The notes under the pieces are model-generated. The model was given only the letters and a program-made list of their open reading frames with translations, did not search any database and was not told where the DNA came from. Positions 47,277-55,862 of a DNA stretch of 64,000 nt are shown piece after piece; within the stretch, counting starts at the first letter, position 1; the number at the start of each line of letters is the position of its first letter. A program made the position numbers and the translations under genes. Source of the DNA: Campylobacter concisus (GTDB lineage: Bacteria > Campylobacterota > Campylobacteria > Campylobacterales > Campylobacteraceae); contig NZ_CP049264.1 in NCBI RefSeq assembly GCF_003048875.2, positions 1,116,001 through 1,180,000 on the forward strand. The letters are read 5' to 3'.

Positions 47277-47818
47277 TGATCACTCTTGCTTCTAGCTCGC
47301 CAACAAGGGCAAATTTACTAAAAAATGCTGGGATAGAATTTAAACAAATTTCTTGCAGCTTTGATGAGAGCATGATAGCAAAAGAGCTAAAACCTGAAAT
47401 TTACGTCCAAAACGTCGTAAAAGCCAAAAAAGAGCAGTTTTTAAAGGCAAATGGCAAGCTTACAAATTTACTCTTTGCAGATAGCTGCGTGGCTTGTGGG
47501 GATAAAATTTTAGGCAAGGCAAAGGATGAAAACGAAGCACTTGCTATGTTAAATTTACAAAGTGACAATAAGTGTAGCGTCTATACGGCGATGATATTTT
47601 TAGGCGAATTTGAGCTTATAAATGTAAGCAAGACCACATATAAATTTGCTAAATTTAGCGAGCAAGATCTAAAAAGCTACCTAGAAAGTGGCGAGTGGCG
47701 AGGCAAAGCTGGAGCCATGACGATAGAAAATTTTAATAAAAAATACATCATCTCCCAGCACGGCGAGACAAGCACGGCAATGGGGCTAAATTTAAAAATA
47801 TTAAAGGCATTTTTATGA
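47276..47818 (+). CDS. maf: Maf-family nucleoside triphosphate pyrophosphatase
   Basis: Maf proteins hydrolyse non-canonical or modified nucleotides and can arrest septum formation. The 180-residue protein opens ITLASSSPTRANLLKNAG and has the catalytic-region blocks LLFADSCVA (usually ADT), and ESGEWRGKAGAM. I take the ATG at 47276, one base into the upstream TGA, over the TTG just before it. pbpA overlaps its stop by four bases. Confidence 0.9.
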   Translation: MITLASSSPTRANLLKNAGIEFKQISCSFDESMIAKELKPEIYVQNVVKAKKEQFLKANGKLTNLLFADSCVACGDKILGKAKDENEALAMLNLQSDNKCSVYTAMIFLGEFELINVSKTTYKFAKFSEQDLKSYLESGEWRGKAGAMTIENFNKKYIISQHGETSTAMGLNLKILKAFL

Positions 47819-49743
47819 AATATATCTTGGCATTTATCTTTGTAGTTGCCATCGCACTTGGCGGAGCATTTTTATACTTTTATTCGCAGGTGAGATTTGA
47901 CGCTTATACCATCATCGACTACAAGCCAAAGCTTGCGACACAAATTTTTGATAGAAACAACGAGCTTATCGCAAATATCTTTGAAGAAAATAGAATTTAT
48001 GTAAAATATAACGACATCCCGCCACGTGTCATCGAAGCGCTCGTAGCTATCGAGGATACGAGCTACTTTGAGCACGGCGGTATCAACGTAGAAGCCATGG
48101 CAAGAGCAGCGATAAAGGATATCAAAGCTAGAAAACTAGTCGAGGGCGCATCTACGCTAACTCAGCAGCTCATAAAAAACCTAGCCCTAAGCCGCGAGAA
48201 GAAATTTACAAGAAAGATAAAAGAGGTTGTGCTTGCCATGAAGCTTGAAAGCGAGCTTAGCAAAGAGGACATCATCGAAAGATACCTAAATCACGTATAT
48301 TTCGGGCATGGCTACTACGGCATCAAAACAGCTGCAGAGGGGTACTTTAGAAAAGAGCTAAATGAGCTAAGTATAAAAGAGATAGCGATGCTAGTTGGCA
48401 TGCCAAAAGCGCCAAGCACCTATGACCCTACAAAGCACCTTGACCTCTCACTTAGCCGCGCAAACAGGGTGCTTGAAAGGATGTATAGCATCGGCTGGAT
48501 AAATGAGGATGAGTACCGCAAGGGCGTACTTGAAGAGCCAGCAGTCTTTGACGATACGCTCACACGCAACAAAGCCCCTTACGTGGTCGATGAGATCATA
48601 AAAGAGGCTTCAAAGAAATTTGACGATATAAAAACTGGCGGCTACAAGATACAAAGCACAGTCGATCTAAACGTGCAAAAGATCGCTCAAGACGCTTTAG
48701 TCTATGGCTACAATGAAATTTTAAAAAGAGATAAAAAGGCAAATCCAGAGATGCTAAATGGCGCTATCGTCGTCACTCATCCACAAAGCGGACAAATTTT
48801 AGCTCTAATTGGCGGCATCGACTACGCAAAAAGTAGCTACAACCGCGCCACCCAGAGTAAGCGTCAGCCAGGATCAAGCATTAAGCCATTTATCTATCAA
48901 ATAGCCCTTGATAGTGGCTACTCAGTCGTCTCTCAAGTAGCTGACATCGCTAGGACATTTGACATGGGTAATGGCAAAGAATGGACGCCAAAAAACTATA
49001 GCGGCGGCTTTCAGGGCTACATCACGATAAAATCAGCCTTAACCCAGTCTCGCAACCTCGCAACCATAAATTTACTAAACGATCTTGGTCTTAGCTCAGT
49101 TCGCAAACAGCTTACGGATATGGGCTTTAACGATATCCCTGAAAATTTATCAATCGCACTTGGAAGCTTTGGAATTTCACCACTTGACTTTGCAAAATTT
49201 TACTCGATGTTTCCAAACGATGGCGAAGTGGTCGAGCCTACGCTCATTAAGCATATAGAAAATAGCTTTGGCGCGTCTATGGACTATGAGCCACAAAAGA
49301 AGCAGGTGCTAAAACCTGAGCAGGCATTTTTGATGACAACCTTGCTTCAAAATGTCGTAAATAACGGCACCGGACGCAACGCAAAGGTAAATGGCATCCA
49401 GATCGCTGGCAAAACTGGCACATCAAACAACAGCATCGATGCTTGGTTTTGCGGCTACTCGCCTGATATCGAGGCCATCATCTGGTACGGAAACGACGAT
49501 AACAGCCCTATGAAAAAGGTCGAGGGCGGCAGCAGGACAGCTGCGCCTGTCTTTAAGAAATTTATGGAGGGCTACATCAAGCTCTACCCTACCCTAAGAC
49601 GTGCGTTTGAGCAGCCTGATGGCGTCTATAAAGGATACTACAACGGCGCTGATGAGTACTACACAAACGACTCGCCGTTGCCGCAAAATACGCCAACAAA
49701 CGACATCATTCAAGATCAAGAAAACGATGGATTATTATTTTAG
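47815..49743 (+). CDS. pbpA: Class A penicillin-binding protein 1A (transglycosylase/transpeptidase)
   Basis: A bifunctional murein synthase of 642 residues. After one membrane helix comes a GT51 glycosyltransferase domain (VAIEDTSYFEHGG, GASTLTQQLIKNL, EVVLAMKLE) and a transpeptidase domain with SSIKPF (SxxK), an SRN block and KTGTS. Its role is elongation of the side wall. It is the fourth gene of the alaS unit, so two PBPs occur within 10 kb. Confidence 0.96.
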   Translation: MKYILAFIFVVAIALGGAFLYFYSQVRFDAYTIIDYKPKLATQIFDRNNELIANIFEENRIYVKYNDIPPRVIEALVAIEDTSYFEHGGINVEAMARAAIKDIKARKLVEGASTLTQQLIKNLALSREKKFTRKIKEVVLAMKLESELSKEDIIERYLNHVYFGHGYYGIKTAAEGYFRKELNELSIKEIAMLVGMPKAPSTYDPTKHLDLSLSRANRVLERMYSIGWINEDEYRKGVLEEPAVFDDTLTRNKAPYVVDEIIKEASKKFDDIKTGGYKIQSTVDLNVQKIAQDALVYGYNEILKRDKKANPEMLNGAIVVTHPQSGQILALIGGIDYAKSSYNRATQSKRQPGSSIKPFIYQIALDSGYSVVSQVADIARTFDMGNGKEWTPKNYSGGFQGYITIKSALTQSRNLATINLLNDLGLSSVRKQLTDMGFNDIPENLSIALGSFGISPLDFAKFYSMFPNDGEVVEPTLIKHIENSFGASMDYEPQKKQVLKPEQAFLMTTLLQNVVNNGTGRNAKVNGIQIAGKTGTSNNSIDAWFCGYSPDIEAIIWYGNDDNSPMKKVEGGSRTAAPVFKKFMEGYIKLYPTLRRAFEQPDGVYKGYYNGADEYYTNDSPLPQNTPTNDIIQDQENDGLLF

Positions 49744-49751
49744 GAGATAAG

Positions 49752-50066
49752 ATGAAAAGATTAAAAATTTTACTTTGTCTAGCGCTTGCAAGCCTTGCGT
49801 ATGGCGCTGATCTAAACACAGCTAGCAAGAGCGAGCTAATGAGCCTTGGGCTAAACAAAAGCCAGGCACTAAACGTCATAAAGTATAGAAAAGCTCATAA
49901 ATTTACAAGTGTCGAGGAGCTTGAGAAGGTTCAAGGCATCGGCTTTAACGACATGCAAAAGGTCAAAGAAAAACTTAGTGTAAAAGATAGCCAAAAGGCA
50001 AAAAAGGCTGAGCCTGAAAAGAAGTCAAAAAGCAAGAAGCTAAAAAGCAAGAAAAAGAAAAAATAG
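49752..50066 (+). CDS. ComEA-like helix-hairpin-helix DNA-binding protein with lysine-rich tail
   Basis: A 104-residue exported protein: a signal peptide (residues 1-18, ending AYG-A), one helix-hairpin-helix domain with LNTASKSELMSLGLNKSQALNVIKYR and VQGIGFNDMQKVKEKL (given here in parts), and a tail of about 30 residues that is half lysine. ComEA-type proteins bind incoming DNA in the periplasm during natural transformation; C. jejuni Cj0011c is a comparable single-HhH protein. The polylysine tail should raise DNA affinity. It ends the alaS operon, eight bases after pbpA. Confidence 0.88.
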   Translation: MKRLKILLCLALASLAYGADLNTASKSELMSLGLNKSQALNVIKYRKAHKFTSVEELEKVQGIGFNDMQKVKEKLSVKDSQKAKKAEPEKKSKSKKLKSKKKKK

Positions 50067-50122
50067 CTTTAGTTTAAAAATTTAAATTTTTAAAAAATGC
50101 TTTAAGTGAAAGGAATCTTTAA

Positions 50123-51697
50123 ATGATTAATATCAATAAATTTAGAGAAGTAAGTTTTTTTAAATTTTTAACTTTATTTATAATATATATGCTTTTTGTA
50201 AATCATATATTTTTATATAAAGGCGTTTTTTTAGGATTTTTAGAAACAAACTCGCTTTCTTTTTCTACCTTATTTTTCACAATTATGTGCATATTTCTTG
50301 CATCACTTTTTGCAAGCGTATTTTGCATTGTATTTCTGCCTTATTTATTAAAACCCTTTGCTATTTTTATAATTATTGTTAGCTCGATTTGTTCTTATTT
50401 TATGTCAAATTACGGCGTTATCATAAACAAAGAGATGCTACTAAACGTCCTTCATACTGATAATAAAGAAGCTTTTAGCTATTTAAGCATAAATTTAGTA
50501 TTGTGGTTTGTATTTGCAACTATTTTGCCATGCATTTATGTTGTTTTCGTAAAAATCAATTATAGTAGCTTTAAAAATAGTCTAAAAATTAGATTAAAGA
50601 TTATCGCTTTTTCGATCGTTACTATCGCTATTATTTTTTCACTAACTTCAAAAATTTTCATACCATTTTTTAGAGAACACATTTACTTAAAAACAGTCTT
50701 ACTTCCGTCTTATCCAGTATATTCTGCCATAAAATTAGCTCAAATTTTGCTTCAAAAACCGCTCCCTTTTACCTACGTGGCAGATGACGCAACGCTTACT
50801 AACGATAAAAAGAAAATTTTAGTTTTGATAGTTGGCGAGACACAAAGGAGCAAAAACTACTCGCTAAATGGCTACACTAAAAACGATACAAACAAATTTA
50901 CCAAACAAAAAGATGTGGTAAGTTTTACAAATTTCTACTCATGCGGAACCGCGACAGAAACTAGCGTGCCTTGCCTATTTTCAGACTTAAAGCGAGAAAA
51001 TTTTAGCAACCGCAAAGCCAAAGCTCGTGAAAATTTAGTTGATATCATCAACAAACTTGGCATAAAAACATACTTTTTTGGCAACAATAGTGGCGGTTGC
51101 AAGGGCGTTTGCGACAATCTTGATCAAAACCACACCTCAGAGCACAGAGCAGCTGGCTTTGATGAAGTGATATTTGATGAGGCAAAAAAGGTCATAAAAG
51201 ATGCAAATTCCACTAGCTTTATCGTGCTACATTTGCAAGGCTCACATGGCCCTATCTACTACAAAGGCTACCCAAGCAAATTTAAAGAATTTACCCCAAC
51301 ATGCGACACTGCCGAGCTAAACAAATGCACGCCAGATGAGATAGCAAACACCTATGACAACACCATTTTATATGAGGACTATCTACAAAGCGAGCTGATA
51401 AATGCCCTTGAAGCAAGAAAAGATAAATTTGAGGTTGCCATGTTCTTTTTCTCAGATCACGGAGAGAGCCTAGGTGAAAATGGCATATATTTACACGGCC
51501 TGCCTTACTCTATCGCTCCAGATGAGCAAAAGCACATCCCAGCCATCATCTTTTCAAGCGATAGTGAGCTTTTAAAAAGGCTAAAAACTAGAAAAGACGA
51601 AAGTCTTTCGCATGATTTTATCTTTAGCTCAGTTCTTGGATATTTTGGGGTAAAAACTAAGGCTTACGAGCCAGAATTTGATATTTTTAGGGAGTAA
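50123..51697 (+). CDS. eptC: Phosphoethanolamine transferase (EptA/EptC family)
   Basis: It moves phosphoethanolamine from phosphatidylethanolamine to lipid A and, in C. jejuni EptC, also to the FlgG rod protein. The 524-residue protein has five N-terminal membrane helices, then a periplasmic sulphatase-fold domain with IVGETQR, the nucleophilic threonine in GTATETSVPC, HLQGSHGP and FFSDHGESLGE. Paired cysteines (GGCKGVCDN; CDTAELNKC) fit its known disulphides. The N-terminal part is more AT-rich than its surroundings. It confers modified charge and peptide resistance in relatives. Confidence 0.93.
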   Translation: MININKFREVSFFKFLTLFIIYMLFVNHIFLYKGVFLGFLETNSLSFSTLFFTIMCIFLASLFASVFCIVFLPYLLKPFAIFIIIVSSICSYFMSNYGVIINKEMLLNVLHTDNKEAFSYLSINLVLWFVFATILPCIYVVFVKINYSSFKNSLKIRLKIIAFSIVTIAIIFSLTSKIFIPFFREHIYLKTVLLPSYPVYSAIKLAQILLQKPLPFTYVADDATLTNDKKKILVLIVGETQRSKNYSLNGYTKNDTNKFTKQKDVVSFTNFYSCGTATETSVPCLFSDLKRENFSNRKAKARENLVDIINKLGIKTYFFGNNSGGCKGVCDNLDQNHTSEHRAAGFDEVIFDEAKKVIKDANSTSFIVLHLQGSHGPIYYKGYPSKFKEFTPTCDTAELNKCTPDEIANTYDNTILYEDYLQSELINALEARKDKFEVAMFFFSDHGESLGENGIYLHGLPYSIAPDEQKHIPAIIFSSDSELLKRLKTRKDESLSHDFIFSSVLGYFGVKTKAYEPEFDIFRE

Positions 51698-51705
51698 ATT
51701 TAAAA

Positions 51706-51733
51706 GCCAGCCTAGGCAAAGCCCGAAGCTGGC
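51706..51733. terminator. Hairpin between convergent eptC and glyS
   Basis: GCCAGC and GCTGGC pair, with an inner GGC/GCC element, flanked symmetrically by AAATTTAAA. The minus strand has TTTT after the stem, so it best serves glyS; it also follows eptC by eight bases. Confidence 0.7.
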
Positions 51734-51739
51734 GCAAAT

Positions 51740-53758
51740 TTAAAAGCTGATCTCTTTTATATCAGCTACTTTTAGTATCTCGCTATAAATTTGACCGATG
51801 ATCGCGACGCGGTTATTTCGCACTTTCTCGTTTTCAACGTTTATCATAACTTTGTCAAAAAACTCATCTATCTGCGGTTTTAGAGCAAATAGCGCTTTTA
51901 GCCTTGGCTCGTATGCTAGGCTCTTATCAACTGCTTTAAACGCGTCATTTAAGGCCTTTTCTGCATCTATCTCAAAGAGGCTCTCATCGACCTTGCTAAA
52001 TTTATCATCTTTTATGATGTTTGCAAGGCGCTTAAATGTCGAGAAATTCTCTCTAAAATTTGGCTCACTTGAAATTTTAGCAAGCGCCTCTATCATCTTA
52101 GTTAGCTCCAAGATATCCTTTTCGCCGCTTTTTATGCATGCTTTTACGATAGAAGCGTTTGCGTCAAAGAAGATGTAGAGCCTATCAAGGATGAAATTTA
52201 TAAGCACTTCAACATCAAATTTCTTATACTCTTTTGCGATATCTTCTAAAATTTCTTTTACGTTAAATTTCAGATTATGCGCCAAAACGATCTTTATCAC
52301 GCCATTTGCTGCGCGCCTTAGAGCGTATGGGTCTTTCGTGCCACTTGGGATTTTGCCGATGCTGAAGAGCCCCATTAGCGTATCAAGCTTATTTGAAAGC
52401 GCAACAACCGAGCTAAAGACCTTGCTTGGGCACTGCGCCTCCTCGCCGTCTGGCAGATACTGCTCTTTTATGGCTAGAATGACATTTTCATCCTCTTTTT
52501 TAGCCTTTGCGTAGTAAGCGCCCATAATCCCTTGAAGCTCGGTAAATTCATAAACCATCTGCGTTGTAAGATCAGCCTTGCTTAGCATCACAGCTCGCTC
52601 TAGCTTAGCCCCGTACTCACCAGCTTCTTTTTTAAGTAGCTCATCATAGTTGTTAGCTAGTTTTTTAGCCACTTTTAGCTCTCTAAGCTCTTTTTCATAG
52701 ATGCTTCCAAGCTCTTTTAGGTAGGTTATATTTTTTAGTTTTTCTGGGCTAAATTCGGCCTTAAGGTCGCTTTGCCAAAAGAACATCGCGTCACTTAGCC
52801 TTGCTCTTAGCACCTTTTCGTTACCTTTGATGATGAGCGAGTAGTCCTGCGTGATGGCGTTGCTAACAACAACGAAGCCATTTGCTAGCTTGCCATCTTT
52901 AAAGACTGGGAAGTAGCGCTGATTTTCTTTCATCGATGTGATGATGACCTCGCTTGGCACCTCCAAAAACTCCTCTTCAAACGAGCCAAGAAGCGCTGTT
53001 GGATACTCTGTGATCGCCACTACTTCAGCTAGCAAGTCTTTATCTATCTCGATCTTTAGCCCACTTTTTTGGCTGATCTTTTCAAACTCATTAAGGATTA
53101 TCTTCTCTCTCTCGTCCGCTTTAAGCACGATCCCACGGCTCTTTGAGCCATCAAAATACTCTTTTATATTTGAAATTTTTATCTTATCGTAGCTGATGCT
53201 TCTGTGAGGATAGGTAGAGTTACTGCTCTCTACGCCAAATTTGTTAAATTTAATGACCTCATCACCAAGCAAGCACAAAAACGATCTTATCGGGCGGATA
53301 AACTCAAATTCGCCGTTGCCCCAGCGCATAGACTTGCCAAAGCTAAGGCTCTTTAAAAACTCCTCGACCATGTCGCCCATTATCTTAGCAACCGGCTCGC
53401 CCTTCACCTCTTTTTCGTAGTAAAGCACCTCTTTGCCGTCTATCTCTTTAAATTTAAGCTCACTCTCACTTATGCCACATTTATTTGCAAAGCTAAGCGC
53501 AGCCTTTGTAAAAGCTCCGTCTTTTAGCGCTACTTGCTTTGGCGCGCCAACGAAGCTAGCCACGCTATCTGGCTGAGCTAATGGGAATTTCTCATGGAAA
53601 AATACCAAACGACGCGGCGTGTAGTAAAATTTAAACTCGCTTTTGATGTTATATTTTTCAAGCACAGCCTGCCATTTAGCGTTGATGTTTGGCAGCTCCC
53701 TTAAAAATGGTATCGCTGGGAGCTCCTCGACTCCGATCTCTAGTAACAACTCTTTCAT
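51740..53758 (-). CDS. glyS: Glycyl-tRNA synthetase beta subunit
   Basis: The beta subunit works with GlyQ in the alpha2-beta2 enzyme. The 672-residue protein starts KELLLEIGVEELP, contains YYTPRRLVFF and SMRWGNGEFEFIRPIR, and carries the HD-like and anticodon-binding C-terminal regions (KDPYALRRAANGVIKI). glyQ is not in the window. Its ATG overlaps the stop of a 51-residue gene by four bases (ATGA). Confidence 0.96.
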   Translation of the reverse strand: MKELLLEIGVEELPAIPFLRELPNINAKWQAVLEKYNIKSEFKFYYTPRRLVFFHEKFPLAQPDSVASFVGAPKQVALKDGAFTKAALSFANKCGISESELKFKEIDGKEVLYYEKEVKGEPVAKIMGDMVEEFLKSLSFGKSMRWGNGEFEFIRPIRSFLCLLGDEVIKFNKFGVESSNSTYPHRSISYDKIKISNIKEYFDGSKSRGIVLKADEREKIILNEFEKISQKSGLKIEIDKDLLAEVVAITEYPTALLGSFEEEFLEVPSEVIITSMKENQRYFPVFKDGKLANGFVVVSNAITQDYSLIIKGNEKVLRARLSDAMFFWQSDLKAEFSPEKLKNITYLKELGSIYEKELRELKVAKKLANNYDELLKKEAGEYGAKLERAVMLSKADLTTQMVYEFTELQGIMGAYYAKAKKEDENVILAIKEQYLPDGEEAQCPSKVFSSVVALSNKLDTLMGLFSIGKIPSGTKDPYALRRAANGVIKIVLAHNLKFNVKEILEDIAKEYKKFDVEVLINFILDRLYIFFDANASIVKACIKSGEKDILELTKMIEALAKISSEPNFRENFSTFKRLANIIKDDKFSKVDESLFEIDAEKALNDAFKAVDKSLAYEPRLKALFALKPQIDEFFDKVMINVENEKVRNNRVAIIGQIYSEILKVADIKEISF

Positions 53759-53910
53759 ATCTCACTCTTTTTATTAAAATTTTCTCTTTTTTCTCTTATC
53801 ATCTCTCTTGCTCTCTCCTTCTCTTGCGCCTGCAAAATGACGCCTCTTATCATAAATATAACAAACAAAACAAACGCTGCGATCATAAAAATATCTAAAA
53901 TTTGCACCAT
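53755..53910 (-). CDS. Small single-pass membrane protein (51 aa)
   Basis: This short frame starts MVQILDIFMIAAF and ends KKSEI. A hydrophobic helix (about residues 3-22) is followed by a highly charged, helical cytoplasmic tail rich in Glu, Arg and Lys. The ATG at 53910 follows the EEP-nuclease stop with no gap, and a GGAG ribosome binding site lies within the end of that gene. The TGA overlaps the glyS ATG. The double coupling and the protein-like profile support a real gene. Function is unknown. Confidence 0.75.
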   Translation of the reverse strand: MVQILDIFMIAAFVLFVIFMIRGVILQAQEKERAREMIREKRENFNKKSEI

Positions 53911-55311
53911 CTACTCCACAACGATCTCTTTTTCGTTTTTATAAATTTTCACCCTCGCCTGCTCAAAGCTATACTCACCATCTTTTAGCCTTTTTTTGCT
54001 ATAAACTCTGATCTTGCCATGTGGCGTATACAAGTAGCCACCCTCTAGCCTACCTGAAATTTTAGCGATCACATCGCCGCTTCTTGCAATGCTTAGCTTT
54101 GAGCTATCAAGTAAATTTTCGCTCACATCTTTTGTGCCATGCTCATTTATGATCTCATAAGAGCTCACCTCAAGCGCCTCTTTGTAAAATTTCACTCGCC
54201 TAACCAAAATGTCAAGCTCATCGCCCACAGCCACGCTATTTTTAGGGTCGTAGACGTAAATTCCGCGGTGATTTTTCGAGATGATAAAGCCTTTTTTATC
54301 TTTTAAGATGACAACCGCCCTTTCAACTAGCACTGGCACATCCTCAGGATTTGCAAAAAGTGCGTCCACGTCGGCTTTTTTATATATTGGCTCGCTTACT
54401 TTTGCCGTAGCGTTTTTCTCTGCACTAAAAAATTTACCAACAAGGCCGGTTTTAACAGGGCTTGGCCTAGTTGAGATCTTAAATCTCAGCGCAAAGTGGT
54501 CTGAGTAAAGATCGCTCTTTGCAAAGCCACGCTCATCGACTGCAAAGCTTGGTTTAAAGACCTCAAAGCTGCCTGTAACGTAGCTTAGATCGCCATTTTT
54601 GATAAAGCTAGGCGAGAGCAAAACGTGGTCTATCGCTCGCTTTTTGCCATTTGCCGTGTGAGAGTACCTATCCTCAGGCGCTAGCTCTTTGTAAAGGTCG
54701 TAAAAGCCTCTTGTTGCGATGATATCATTTAATATCGACTTTTCGCCATAAGGTGAGTTAAAATCACCCAAGATAATGGCATTTTGCTCTTTTGTAAGAG
54801 CCGCTCTTAGCGTTCTTTCAGCCTTTTTTTGGGTATTTAGTCCGTTTTTAAAGGCTGGGAAGTGGTTTACAAAGACGCTAAAATTCTTTTTATCAACCTC
54901 AAAAACGACCTTTAAAATATTTCTAGTTTTTACATTTGGCACTTTAAAAATTTCACTGCTGCTTGGCTGTATCTTTGAGACGATACCAAGGCCAACTGGC
55001 GAGTTTTTCTCTTTTGTGAAAATTATAAATTTATAGTCGCTGCCTTCAACAAGGCTTTTTAAAATCTGCTCGTTTTCCACCTCTTGAAGTGCGATGATGT
55101 CGGTATCTATGGCGCTTATGATCTGCCTAGTTCTTTGTAGCTTGCCGCCAGCTGCCTCGCAGTCCCACTTAGAAACGCCGACTTGGAAATCAAGATATTC
55201 GCTGCCGTCATTTTTGCAGTCAAATAAATTTTGCACATTATAAGTTGCGATGCTTATCTCGCTCGCAAACGCCGCCCAAAACACCAAAAATAAAGCAAAA
55301 ACTACTCTCAA
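53911..55311 (-). CDS. Secreted endonuclease/exonuclease/phosphatase-family protein with extra C-terminal domain
   Basis: The 466-residue protein has a signal peptide (residues 1-16) and an EEP nuclease domain (about 17-270): ATYNVQNLFD, ALQEVEN, ILGDFNSPYG, AIDHVLLSP and YSDHFALRF, giving the metal-binding Asn, Glu, Asp and the final Asp-His pair. Residues about 290-466 look like a beta-rich, OB-like domain of the kind attached to some extracellular nucleases. Extracytoplasmic DNA or nucleotide degradation is likely. It overlaps trmL by four bases. Confidence 0.88.
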   Translation of the reverse strand: MRVVFALFLVFWAAFASEISIATYNVQNLFDCKNDGSEYLDFQVGVSKWDCEAAGGKLQRTRQIISAIDTDIIALQEVENEQILKSLVEGSDYKFIIFTKEKNSPVGLGIVSKIQPSSSEIFKVPNVKTRNILKVVFEVDKKNFSVFVNHFPAFKNGLNTQKKAERTLRAALTKEQNAIILGDFNSPYGEKSILNDIIATRGFYDLYKELAPEDRYSHTANGKKRAIDHVLLSPSFIKNGDLSYVTGSFEVFKPSFAVDERGFAKSDLYSDHFALRFKISTRPSPVKTGLVGKFFSAEKNATAKVSEPIYKKADVDALFANPEDVPVLVERAVVILKDKKGFIISKNHRGIYVYDPKNSVAVGDELDILVRRVKFYKEALEVSSYEIINEHGTKDVSENLLDSSKLSIARSGDVIAKISGRLEGGYLYTPHGKIRVYSKKRLKDGEYSFEQARVKIYKNEKEIVVE

Positions 55312-55787
55312 ATCTCCCTCCTAAAGTCGAATTTAGCTATATTTTGCCTGATCGCCTCATATGCGATGATACCAGCACTCATGGCTAAATTTAAGCTCCT
55401 GCCCTCTTTTCCCATCGGGATCGTTATGGCATTTTTAAAATTTATATCCATAAATTCTCTTGGCAAACCCGTGCTCTCTCCGCCAAAAAATATAAAATCC
55501 CCTGGCTCAAATTTAGCGTCGTAATAAAGCTTATTTGTCTTTGTCGTAGCAAAGAAAAATCGCTCTTTGTGACTTAAATTTGCTTCCAAAAACTCATCTA
55601 GGCTTTCCCAAATTTTTGGATCTAAAATTTTCCAATAATCAAGCCCAGCACGTCTAACAGCCTTTTCGCTCAGGTCAAACACGATTGGCTTAACGATGTG
55701 TAGCTTTAAATTTGCATTTACACACATTCTGCCGATAGCTCCGGTGTTTTGCGGTATCTGAGGATGGACTAGGACTATGTTAAACAT
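55308..55787 (-). CDS. trmL: tRNA (cytidine(34)-2'-O)-methyltransferase (SPOUT family)
   Basis: TrmL methylates the ribose at the wobble base of certain leucine tRNAs. The 159-residue protein has the knotted SPOUT motifs: PQIPQNTGAIGRMC, FIFFGGESTGLPRE and IPMGKEGRSLNLAMSAGIIAYE (in parts). Size matches the family. It is the first gene of trmL-EEP-51aa-glyS. Confidence 0.93.
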   Translation of the reverse strand: MFNIVLVHPQIPQNTGAIGRMCVNANLKLHIVKPIVFDLSEKAVRRAGLDYWKILDPKIWESLDEFLEANLSHKERFFFATTKTNKLYYDAKFEPGDFIFFGGESTGLPREFMDINFKNAITIPMGKEGRSLNLAMSAGIIAYEAIRQNIAKFDFRREI

Positions 55788-55826
55788 AAATTTATTTTTG
55801 CCTTAAAAAGTGTTATAAACAGCCTT

Positions 55827-55832
55827 ATTTTA
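55827..55832 (-). promoter_or_regulatory. -10 promoter of the trmL-glyS unit
   Basis: The minus strand reads ATTTTGGCTAAAATAAG, the shared extended -10 type, 39 bases before the trmL ATG. Confidence 0.55.
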
Positions 55833-55862
55833 GCCAAAATGGGCTTTTAAGAGTTTTAAAGA

